DNA from: CCMP332 sp040218795
GTDB lineage: Bacteria > Bacteroidota > Bacteroidia > Cytophagales > CCMP332
Direction: 5' to 3'
DNA length: 64,000 nucleotides
Assembly: GCA_040218795.1 (NCBI GenBank)
Contig: JAVJQT010000008.1
Span: 186,001 to 250,000, forward strand
Below are positions 52,437 through 60,433 of the stretch, one piece after another. The notes under the pieces are model-generated. The model worked only from the letters and a program-made list of their open reading frames with translations. It did not search any database and was not told where the DNA came from. Position 1 is the stretch's first letter. Each line of letters starts with the position of its first letter. Both the position numbers and the translations under genes were made by a program.

Positions 52437-52541
52437 TCTTTTAGCTTTGTACTAACAATTATATTTCTATTGTAATTTAGATATTGTCAAAGTTTAGACA
52501 AATCATCAGTAGATCATATTTGATTTTAGTTTGGAATATTA

Positions 52542-53033
52542 ATGGAAGAGCTTAGAAATAAAAATATTGTTCAGTTAGAAAGTCTAGTTCATCACATCAA
52601 TTTTCTTAGTGAAAATGAATATTCTCAAAGCCTGGAAATATTGTCCAGTGTTTCAATTGGGCAACATTTTAGACACATAATAGAATTTTATCAAATCCTA
52701 AGAACAAAGGCGAATTCTAAAAAAGTTAATTACGACAAGAGAAAACGTCAGAAAAGTCTGGAAGTAAATTTATCTGAAGCAAACAATGCTATTCGGGAAA
52801 TAATTGATTGGCTTAATAGTAGTTTAGAAGACATTGAATTAGTAGTAGAACAATTCAATTCTAAAACAGCATTTAGATCTTCTTTAAAGAGAGAATTGCA
52901 ATATGTTTATGAACACACGACTCATCATATGGCAATTGTTAAAATTGGATTAAAGGTTTTAAACCCCGAGCTTATAATACCCGGGAATTTTGGTGTCTCA
53001 AATTCTACGCTTAATTATAAAACAACCTTATAA
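52542..53033 (+). CDS. DinB-like protein
   Basis: 163 residues, four-helix bundle by pattern: SVSIGQHFRHIIEFY carries the first metal His, and YEHTTHHMAIVKIG the paired His near the end, both as in DinB/YfiT-like metalloproteins. Members bind divalent metal and often act as thiol-dependent enzymes. The gene stands alone between the divergent flavoprotein gene and a T9SS cargo gene. Confidence 0.75.
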   Translation: MEELRNKNIVQLESLVHHINFLSENEYSQSLEILSSVSIGQHFRHIIEFYQILRTKANSKKVNYDKRKRQKSLEVNLSEANNAIREIIDWLNSSLEDIELVVEQFNSKTAFRSSLKRELQYVYEHTTHHMAIVKIGLKVLNPELIIPGNFGVSNSTLNYKTTL

Positions 53034-53075
53034 AATTATATTAATCTACTATTTTAGCATCTCATTTATGGAATT

Positions 53076-54392
53076 ATGAAACAAACTATAAGACTATTTT
53101 TATTCTTGTTCGTTCTTGCTGCCTTTGCAAACCATAACTCAAATGCACAGCTATTGACCATAACGAATACAACCATTCCTACCAACGCAACATCTTGTAC
53201 TAACACTGATATTTCGGCTTTTGTACAAATCAACTGTATTAATTATCCTTTTGACAGCATAACATCCAACATCAGCGGAACTGTAATTGATGTCAATGTC
53301 TATTATCAAGAGTTACCCATTTGCTTAGGGGCAATTAACTTTGCATCACACACAGCCAGCCTGGGGAATGTGCCTGCGGGAACTTATACAGTTAATGTTA
53401 CCGGATATTTAAATATGGGAACTGTGACTAACCAAATGAATACCGTATCAGGGAACATGACGGTGATTTCCTGTTGTAATGCCGTGCCTGGCTTCTCGTA
53501 TTCAGGAAATTTATGTGAAAATGACTCTGTCTTATTTACAAGTACGAGTGTCGGCGCTCAATCATTAGCCTGGTATATTGACAATCAATTTATTAGCTCG
53601 GACACTAGTTTTTACCGTGTTTTTGATTCAACAGGCACATATGATGTTAAAATTATAGTAAATGGCACTTCTTGTATTGACTCTCTAACACAATCAATCA
53701 CAGTAAATGGATTACCAATTGTAGACATTGGCCCTGATGCATCTTTTTGTGAAGGAGATAGTGTTATGATTGATGCCGGCCCCGGTTGGGCTAATGTTTC
53801 ATGGTCTGATGGAAGCTCGGGACAATCCATTTATTATGGAAATGGCGGAAATTTGTCCGCAACAGTTACTGACCAAAACGGTTGTCAAAATAGCGATACC
53901 GTGTTACTCATTGAGACACCGGCCCCCATATTGGAATTTGGAAATGATGACACTTTGATTTGCAATGATCAATTTCCAATCACATTTTCAGCTACCGGAC
54001 CCGGATATTCCTATCTATGGCATGATGGAAGCACAGATTCAGTATTTATATTGAATAGCTCAGGTTGGGCGGCTTGTACCGTGACGGACACGAATGGATG
54101 CGCAAATTATGATTCTATTTTTGTTATTATGCTTATATGTAACGGAATAGATGCAGAAGGCGATAGTTATTTGTTGATTTATCCAAATCCCACTAATGAA
54201 TCACTGAGCATTTTGGGCTATGATATTAATTTATCGTATAAGATTTATAATGAACAAGGTGTTGAGGTTCAAAATGGAATCCTGAGGGAAGGCGAATCAA
54301 AAATTCAGCTGAGCAATCTAAAAAGAGGGCTGTATTTCCTTCAAACGGAAAGCGAGAAGGGGACGATTAGAAAGTCATTTATAAAACAATAA
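53076..54392 (+). CDS. T9SS-secreted protein with PKD-like repeats
   Basis: 438 residues. A signal peptide (MKQTIRLFLFLFVLAAFANHNSNAQ) is followed by an N-terminal beta region, a PKD-like domain (about 130-210), and two PKD/gliding-like repeats with FCEGDSVMIDAGPGW and TLICNDQFPITFSATGPGY (about 215-345). The last 75 residues are the type A sorting domain (LLIYPNPTNESLSI... GLYFLQTESEKG). It is secreted by T9SS and probably surface-bound. No enzyme motif is seen, so adhesion is plausible. Confidence 0.85.
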   Translation: MKQTIRLFLFLFVLAAFANHNSNAQLLTITNTTIPTNATSCTNTDISAFVQINCINYPFDSITSNISGTVIDVNVYYQELPICLGAINFASHTASLGNVPAGTYTVNVTGYLNMGTVTNQMNTVSGNMTVISCCNAVPGFSYSGNLCENDSVLFTSTSVGAQSLAWYIDNQFISSDTSFYRVFDSTGTYDVKIIVNGTSCIDSLTQSITVNGLPIVDIGPDASFCEGDSVMIDAGPGWANVSWSDGSSGQSIYYGNGGNLSATVTDQNGCQNSDTVLLIETPAPILEFGNDDTLICNDQFPITFSATGPGYSYLWHDGSTDSVFILNSSGWAACTVTDTNGCANYDSIFVIMLICNGIDAEGDSYLLIYPNPTNESLSILGYDINLSYKIYNEQGVEVQNGILREGESKIQLSNLKRGLYFLQTESEKGTIRKSFIKQ

Positions 54393-54411
54393 AAAAGCCC
54401 CTTTCGGGGCT
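54391..54411 (-). terminator. terminator of the fad operon
   Basis: AGCCCC (54396-54401) pairs with GGGGCT (54406-54411). On the minus strand the stem is followed by a TTTTTT tail, 20 bases beyond the acyl-CoA dehydrogenase stop. It can also act on the plus strand for the T9SS cargo gene, where the T tail is weaker. Confidence 0.75.
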
Positions 54412-54415
54412 GGTT

Positions 54416-56209
54416 TTAATCCAATTTGAAGGCGTTTTCCTTAATTAGATAATCCGCAATTCGCCTGCGGGCCGCAATAGAATTAAAAGGAGGTGTTTTT
54501 GTAAACCTTTTCAATCCCAGTAGCATCATTCTTAACATATCGCCTTCGGCAAATGCATTAATTACGGTTTTACCGGCTCGATTGATCTCATCCATAGCGT
54601 CATAGAGACATACTTTTGCGAGATCTGTTCTCAATTGCCCTTTTTCTTCACCGTGAATTCCCACATATTTTTCTGCTCTTAAAATTGCAGACTCCGCTTC
54701 ATAAATCTTTATAACCATATCGGCCAAAGCCATTAAAATTTCTTGTTCATCAGCTAATTTTTGCATGTATTTTTGTGCTGCAGAACCAGCACACATCAAA
54801 CCGGCTTTTTTTGCGTTAGCTATCAGCTTCTTTTCTTCTGAAAACAGACCTTGCTCATCATCGCCAAAATCCGGAATTTCCATTAACTCTTTTTGAACAT
54901 TTGAGGCGGGAGTCATTAAATCCAACTGGCCTTTCATTGCCCTTTTTAAATACATATCGATAATCAACATTCTATTGATTTCATTTGTGCCTTCAAAAAT
55001 TCTGTTAATTCTTGCATCTCGGTATGCGCGATCCATTACGTATTCAGCAGAAAAGCCATAGCCGCCAAATGTCTGAACACCCTCATCTACTACATAATCC
55101 AAAGTTTCGGATCCCATTACTTTCAGAATAGCACATTCTATGGCAAACTCTTCTGCCGCGCCCAGTAAGGCCTCGCTTGGTGTTTTGCCTTTTTCCAATA
55201 AGGCATTTTCAGTTTTTTCTATATCCATTCCCGCTCTGTAGAGAGCAGACTCAGTGGCAAAAATTTTGACTGCCTGCTCGGCGATCTTATGTTTAATTGC
55301 ACCAAAACTCGAAATAGGTCTTTGAAACTGATGACGCTCATTGGCATACATAATTGTGTGATGAGCTGCAGATTTAGAACCTCCCAATACGGCTGCACCT
55401 AGCTTAATTCTTCCAATATTTAAAATATTGAAAGCGATAATGTGTCCTTTCCCAACTTCACCCAAGATATTTTCTTTGGGTATTTTACAGTCTTCAAAAA
55501 ATACTTGCCTTGTTGAAGACCCTTTGATTCCCATTTTATGTTCTTCGTTACCCAAACTCAGACCCGGAGTTCCTTTTTCAACCACAAAACCTGTAAATTT
55601 ATCGCCATCTATTTTTGCGAATACAATAAACAAGTCGGCAAAACCGGCGTTGGTAATCCACATTTTCTGACCATTGAGCACATAATGTTTGCCGTCTTTA
55701 GTCAATTCGGCTTTGGTTTTGGCCGCAAGCGCATCCGAACCAGAACCGGGTTCAGTAAGACAATAACTGGCTTTGAATTCACCACTTGCCAGTTTAGGCA
55801 AATACTTCTTCTTTTGTTCTTCCGTTCCAAAGTAGAGTATAGGCAAAGTTCCAATACCAGTATGGGCAGATAATGCTACAGCAAAAGAATGACCTGCGCC
55901 TGTTCTTTCGGCAATCAATAAAGAATCATTAAACCCCTTTCCAAAACCTTCATACGCTTCGGGAATGGCCGTGGCCAGTAAGCCCAGTTCTCCGGCTTTA
56001 TCCATTAATTGAGGCATTAAACCTTCCTCCAAAGCATCTATTCGATCCAAATTTGGAAGTACCTCGCTTGCTAAAAAGTCATCGCACATTTGCGCGATCA
56101 TTTTTTGTTCTTCATTCCATTCCTCCGGAATAAAAACATCGGAAGAATCAGTTTCCTTGATAAGAAATTCTCCACCTTTAATATTCATTTTTCTTTCTAC
56201 TGTTTCCAT
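54416..56209 (-). CDS. fadE: acyl-CoA dehydrogenase
   Basis: 597 residues, close to Bacillus FadE (594). Acyl-CoA dehydrogenase N, middle and C domains occupy about 40-430: CLTEPGSGSDALAAKT for FAD contact, KMWITNAGFADLFIVFAK, and RINRIFEGTNEINRML with the catalytic Glu region. A helical C-terminal extension follows (about 440-597). It removes two hydrogens from acyl-CoA at the first step of beta-oxidation. It is the last gene of the fadN-fadA-fadE operon, nine bases after fadA. Confidence 0.92.
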   Translation of the reverse strand: METVERKMNIKGGEFLIKETDSSDVFIPEEWNEEQKMIAQMCDDFLASEVLPNLDRIDALEEGLMPQLMDKAGELGLLATAIPEAYEGFGKGFNDSLLIAERTGAGHSFAVALSAHTGIGTLPILYFGTEEQKKKYLPKLASGEFKASYCLTEPGSGSDALAAKTKAELTKDGKHYVLNGQKMWITNAGFADLFIVFAKIDGDKFTGFVVEKGTPGLSLGNEEHKMGIKGSSTRQVFFEDCKIPKENILGEVGKGHIIAFNILNIGRIKLGAAVLGGSKSAAHHTIMYANERHQFQRPISSFGAIKHKIAEQAVKIFATESALYRAGMDIEKTENALLEKGKTPSEALLGAAEEFAIECAILKVMGSETLDYVVDEGVQTFGGYGFSAEYVMDRAYRDARINRIFEGTNEINRMLIIDMYLKRAMKGQLDLMTPASNVQKELMEIPDFGDDEQGLFSEEKKLIANAKKAGLMCAGSAAQKYMQKLADEQEILMALADMVIKIYEAESAILRAEKYVGIHGEEKGQLRTDLAKVCLYDAMDEINRAGKTVINAFAEGDMLRMMLLGLKRFTKTPPFNSIAARRRIADYLIKENAFKLD

Positions 56210-56218
56210 TTCAATTTT

Positions 56219-57391
56219 TTATAAAAGTTCATAAATGCCGGCAACGCCTTGTCCTCCTCCAACACAGGCCGTCACCATTCCGTATTTTTGTTTTCTTCTT
56301 CGCATTTCATTAAAAAGCTGAATTGACAATTTGGCCCCGCTACACCCCAATGGATGTCCAAGGGCAATTGCACCGCCATTAACATTTACTTTGTCTATGT
56401 CGATATCCAGTTCTCTTAAAACCGCAATTGATTGCGCAGCAAATGCTTCATTTAATTCAATTTGATCTATATCCTTCAATTTTTTCCCGGCTTTTTCCAA
56501 AGCCTTTGGAATCGCTTTTACAGGGCCAATTCCCATAATTCGGGGCTCTACGCCTGCAACAGAATAGGAGAGCATTCTTGCAATAGGCTTTAACTTTAGT
56601 TGATTGACCATTTTTTCAGACATCACCACAACAAAAGCTGCGCCATCAGATGTCTGTGAAGAATTACCGGCTGTAACGGTTCCTCCATTGGCGAAAACGG
56701 GCCTTAATTTTGCAAGTACCTCTTTAGACGTATCTTTTCTCGGGCCCTCATCGGTGTCAACGACGTACTCCCTGGACTTTTTCTTACCGGAAGCATCTAA
56801 ATAAGTTTCCTGAACAGTAACCGGAACAATTTCATCTTTAAATTTTCCAGATTCTATGGCATCAATTGCATTCATATGTGAACGAAAGGCAAACTCGTCC
56901 TGATCTTCCCGGCTCACTTTGTATTGCTCAGAAACTTGTTCGGCGGTGAGTCCCATACTTGTATAATAAGTAGGGTGTTCTTTTGCAATTTTATAATTAA
57001 GCACGGTTTTAGTTCCCATTACCGGCACCAAAGACATAGACTCAGTACCGCCAGCGATTATAATATCTGCCATGCCTGCATTAATTCTTTGAGAAGCAAT
57101 CGCAATTGCCTCAAGACCGGAACCACAATATCTATTAACGATCATTCCCGGCACTTCCATTGGCAATGACAAAAGGGAAATCATTCTTCCCATTTGCATA
57201 CCCGCTTCTGCTTCGGGCACAGCGTTTCCAACGATTAAATCGTCAACTTGCTTTGGGTCAAGACCCTCTACTTTGGAAACAAGATGTTTAATTACCTCAG
57301 CGGCCAGGTCATCTGGCCTTGTAAATCTAAAGCCACCCCTGTTGGCCTTTCCAACGGCGGTTCTGTATCCTGCTACTATATATGCGTCCAT
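56219..57391 (-). CDS. fadA: acetyl-CoA acyltransferase (thiolase)
   Basis: 390 residues. The nucleophile Cys is in NRYCGSGLEAIA, followed by MGIGPVKAIPKAL, NEAFAAQ, GGAIALGHPLGCSGAK with the catalytic His, and the second Cys in ACVGGGQG. It performs the last thiolytic step of beta-oxidation. Size and order after fadN match the Bacillus fadNAE operon. It begins 35 bases after fadN. Confidence 0.94.
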   Translation of the reverse strand: MDAYIVAGYRTAVGKANRGGFRFTRPDDLAAEVIKHLVSKVEGLDPKQVDDLIVGNAVPEAEAGMQMGRMISLLSLPMEVPGMIVNRYCGSGLEAIAIASQRINAGMADIIIAGGTESMSLVPVMGTKTVLNYKIAKEHPTYYTSMGLTAEQVSEQYKVSREDQDEFAFRSHMNAIDAIESGKFKDEIVPVTVQETYLDASGKKKSREYVVDTDEGPRKDTSKEVLAKLRPVFANGGTVTAGNSSQTSDGAAFVVVMSEKMVNQLKLKPIARMLSYSVAGVEPRIMGIGPVKAIPKALEKAGKKLKDIDQIELNEAFAAQSIAVLRELDIDIDKVNVNGGAIALGHPLGCSGAKLSIQLFNEMRRRKQKYGMVTACVGGGQGVAGIYELL

Positions 57392-57426
57392 AATTATCTT
57401 TTTATTAGAACTGTTTTTTTAAAATC

Positions 57427-59829
57427 TTAATTCCGGATTGGCCTGCCTGTTTTAATTACGGCCTGAATCCTCTCTAGTGTTTTCTTTTCACCGGTCAGAG
57501 AAACAAAAGCTTCTCTTTCCAGATCCAAAAGGTATTGCTCAGAAACTTGCTGTGGATATGATAAATCTCCACCCGCCATTACATATGCGAGTTTCCTTGC
57601 CACTTTCGCGTCGTGTTCAGAAATATAACGCCCCATGAGCATTCCGTTTATCCCTGCTTCAAACAGAGCGATTAATTTTTTGCCTTGTACCTTAATATCA
57701 TTTCTATGTACCGGTTGTACATATCCCTGTTCTATTATTGAAATTACGGCTTGTTTAGCATCTGCCAATTGCCTGTTTTTATTTACAGAAATATTATCAC
57801 CGTCGCGGAGTATATGCATATCAAATGCTTCATGCGCAGATGTTGCCACTTTTGCCTGAGCAATATCCATAAAGGCATTTTGCATATTGTTTAATTCAGC
57901 ATCCCCTTCCTCAAACGTATCCGAAACCCGTAATACCATTTCTTTGGTTCCGCCACCACCGGGGATAACACCTATGCCCATTTCAACAAGGCCAATGTAT
58001 GTTTCTGCAGCAGCCTGAACTTTGTCTGCATGCATGGTCATTTCACATCCGCCTCCCAGAGTTAAGCCATGCGGGGCAACGACAACAGGAATGGATGAAT
58101 AGCGTACACGCATCATGGTATTTTGAAACTGCCTTACCATGAAGTCGATTTCATCAAACTCCTGCTCGATGGCAAACATAAATATCATTCCCACATTTGC
58201 TCCGGCAGAAAAATTGCCACCCTGATTTCCAATGACCAGCCCATCGTATTCCTTTTCTGCAAGATCAATTGCTTTATTAATACCTTGAATGACTTCACTT
58301 CCAAGGGTGTTCATTTTGGTGTGAAACTCAATATTTAAAATTCCATCACCTATATCGAAAATCGTGGCTCCTTCATTGGACCAGACTTTTTTATTTTCCC
58401 TTAAATTATCGAGTATGATAAATTCATCGGTGCCGGGAAGGGCTTCGTATGCATCATTTTTGATGTTGTAATACTTTTTAACCCCACCTTCAACTTTATA
58501 AAATGAAGTTTTCCCTTTTATGAGCATTTCTTTTACCCATGCCCCGACTTTAAAACCGGCCTCTTCCATTTTTTTAATGGTGTCTTCCACGCCAACGGAA
58601 TCCCATGTTTCAAAAGGGCCTACTTCCCAACCAAATCCGGAACAAATAGCCTGATCTATTTGATATAAATGATCTGCAATTTCCGGTATTCTGAAACTCA
58701 CGTATTGAAACAATCCATAAAATGAATCCCGATAAAATTCTCCGGCTTTATCTTTTCCATTCAGTAATGTTTTAAACCGGTTTGCAACTTTATCAATAGA
58801 CTTTGTTTCTTCAAGCGTTGCAAACTTTACTTTTTCTTTTGGTTTGTATTCAAATGAATTAAGGTCAAGCGTTAGTATTTGACTTTTACCTTCTTCGTCT
58901 TTTACCTTTTTATAAAAACCCTGTTTTGTTTTATCGCCAAACCATTTGTTTTTTTCCATTTTCCTGACCTCTTCAGGTAATTTGAATATTTCCCTGGATT
59001 CATCCTTGGTCAAACCATGGTAAAGATTATCCGACACTTTAATTAGTGTATCGAGTCCCACTACATCAGATGTTCTAAAGGTCGCTGACTTAGGCCTTCC
59101 AATAACCGGTCCGGTTAGTTTATCAACTTCATCAATATTGAGGCCTAGCTTCATCATTGAATCCACTACTTTTAAAATGGCATAAATACCTACGCGGTTA
59201 GCAATGAATGCCGGTGTATCTTTACAGAGCACGGTGGTTTTCCCAAGAAACTTGCTTCCATATGACATGAGAAAATCAATAACCTCAGTATCAGATTTAG
59301 GCCCTGGAATAATTTCCAGAAGCTGAAGGTATCTCGGAGGGTTAAAAAAATGTGTGCCGGCAAAATTTTTCTGAAAATCCTCGGTTCTTCCCTCACACAT
59401 TAAATGCATAGGAATTCCACTTGTGTTGGATGTAATGAGACTGCCTTTTGCTCTATACTTCTCAAGACTTTCAAAAATCTTTTTCTTAATCTCAAGGTTT
59501 TCGACTACAACTTCAATGACCCAATCGCATTTGTCAATTTTTGACATGTCATCGTCGAAATTGCCTGTTTCAATTCGCGTGGCGAAATCCTTATGATAAA
59601 TTGGCGAAGGATTTGATTTTAATGCAGCAAGAAGTGAATCGTTTACAATTCTATTTCTAACATTTTTGTTCTCTAAATCAAGGCCTGCTTTTTTTTCTTT
59701 ATCATTTAATTCTCTTGGAACCATGTCCAGGAGAAGCACCTGCACACCAATATTAGCAAAATGACATGCAATTCTGGATCCCATAACACCAGATCCTAAA
59801 ATGGCGACTTTCTTAATAATTCTTTTCAT
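57427..59829 (-). CDS. fadN: 3-hydroxyacyl-CoA dehydrogenase / enoyl-CoA hydratase
   Basis: 800 residues with the FadN order: dehydrogenase first (VAILGSGVMGSRIACHFAN, DWVIEVVVENLEIKKKIFE, SNTSGIP, GTHFFNPPRYLQLLEI), its C-terminal domain about 200-430, then the crotonase domain (about 500-700) with GNQGGNFSAGANVGM, GLTLGGGCEMTMHAD and GVIPGGGGTKEM. FadB of E. coli has the reverse order, so fadN is the better name. It does the middle two steps of beta-oxidation. It follows the MarR gene by five bases. Confidence 0.92.
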   Translation of the reverse strand: MKRIIKKVAILGSGVMGSRIACHFANIGVQVLLLDMVPRELNDKEKKAGLDLENKNVRNRIVNDSLLAALKSNPSPIYHKDFATRIETGNFDDDMSKIDKCDWVIEVVVENLEIKKKIFESLEKYRAKGSLITSNTSGIPMHLMCEGRTEDFQKNFAGTHFFNPPRYLQLLEIIPGPKSDTEVIDFLMSYGSKFLGKTTVLCKDTPAFIANRVGIYAILKVVDSMMKLGLNIDEVDKLTGPVIGRPKSATFRTSDVVGLDTLIKVSDNLYHGLTKDESREIFKLPEEVRKMEKNKWFGDKTKQGFYKKVKDEEGKSQILTLDLNSFEYKPKEKVKFATLEETKSIDKVANRFKTLLNGKDKAGEFYRDSFYGLFQYVSFRIPEIADHLYQIDQAICSGFGWEVGPFETWDSVGVEDTIKKMEEAGFKVGAWVKEMLIKGKTSFYKVEGGVKKYYNIKNDAYEALPGTDEFIILDNLRENKKVWSNEGATIFDIGDGILNIEFHTKMNTLGSEVIQGINKAIDLAEKEYDGLVIGNQGGNFSAGANVGMIFMFAIEQEFDEIDFMVRQFQNTMMRVRYSSIPVVVAPHGLTLGGGCEMTMHADKVQAAAETYIGLVEMGIGVIPGGGGTKEMVLRVSDTFEEGDAELNNMQNAFMDIAQAKVATSAHEAFDMHILRDGDNISVNKNRQLADAKQAVISIIEQGYVQPVHRNDIKVQGKKLIALFEAGINGMLMGRYISEHDAKVARKLAYVMAGGDLSYPQQVSEQYLLDLEREAFVSLTGEKKTLERIQAVIKTGRPIRN

Positions 59830-59834
59830 AATAT

Positions 59835-60278
59835 TTATTGATCACGAAAAATATGATTGTTATCTATCAAATTGTTTATGTTGTCTATGACTTCAAAAAA
59901 TGTGTCCAGTTTCTCTTTCGGAACAATTTCCTGCACAGCATGATTAAATTTTCTAATTGTTTTTTTGGAAACTTCTCGCTTTTCCTTTCCTAATTCAGTT
60001 AAAAATATGCGGGTAACACGCCCATCTTCCTTGTCGGCTTTTCTTAAAATTAATCCCCGCTCCTCCATATTTTTAATCATTCGCGAAAGACTGTGTATCT
60101 CCATTCCGATCATCGGACCAATTTTAGTAGCGGGGGTACCTTTTTCATCATCGATATTAATCAAAACATAACCCATCGACGTCGTTATTTCATGTTTTGA
60201 AGCTTCATTGTTGTACATTCTGAAGATAGCATGCCAGGCTGTTTTTATATTGAAGTCTACTGTTTCCTTTGCTTTCAT
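59835..60278 (-). CDS. MarR-family regulator of the fad operon
   Basis: 147 residues with a winged helix: NIDDEKGTPATKIGPMIGMEIHSLSRMIKNMEERGLILRKADKEDGRVTRIFLTELG-type sequence seen in short parts, including the recognition helix region (HSLSRMIKNMEERGLI) and the wing (EDGRVTRIFLT). It is the first gene of the operon and probably represses it until acyl-CoA is bound; FadR of Bacillus is a TetR member, so this is a different regulator for the same gene set. An 18-bp palindrome is upstream. Confidence 0.88.
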   Translation of the reverse strand: MKAKETVDFNIKTAWHAIFRMYNNEASKHEITTSMGYVLINIDDEKGTPATKIGPMIGMEIHSLSRMIKNMEERGLILRKADKEDGRVTRIFLTELGKEKREVSKKTIRKFNHAVQEIVPKEKLDTFFEVIDNINNLIDNNHIFRDQ

Positions 60279-60305
60279 AAGATAGAGAACGAAATTAAAA
60301 AATTA

Positions 60306-60323
60306 TATTATGCATGCATAATA
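60306..60323. promoter_or_regulatory. perfect 18-bp palindrome, probable MarR operator
   Basis: TATTATGCATGCATAATA is a perfect palindrome 28 bases upstream of the MarR start, between it and the divergent OmpA-family gene. MarR proteins bind such AT-rich dyads of 16-20 bases, and its place fits an autoregulatory operator that could also touch the divergent promoter. Confidence 0.6.
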
Positions 60324-60433
60324 AATTGATGTTTTTTTTCAGTTTATAGTTTTACTTGTATTTCTATATTTTATTATTTGAGGAATAGACTTAAAAAGTG
60401 CATTCCTTTAATAATAATTGATATTTTTGGCCA

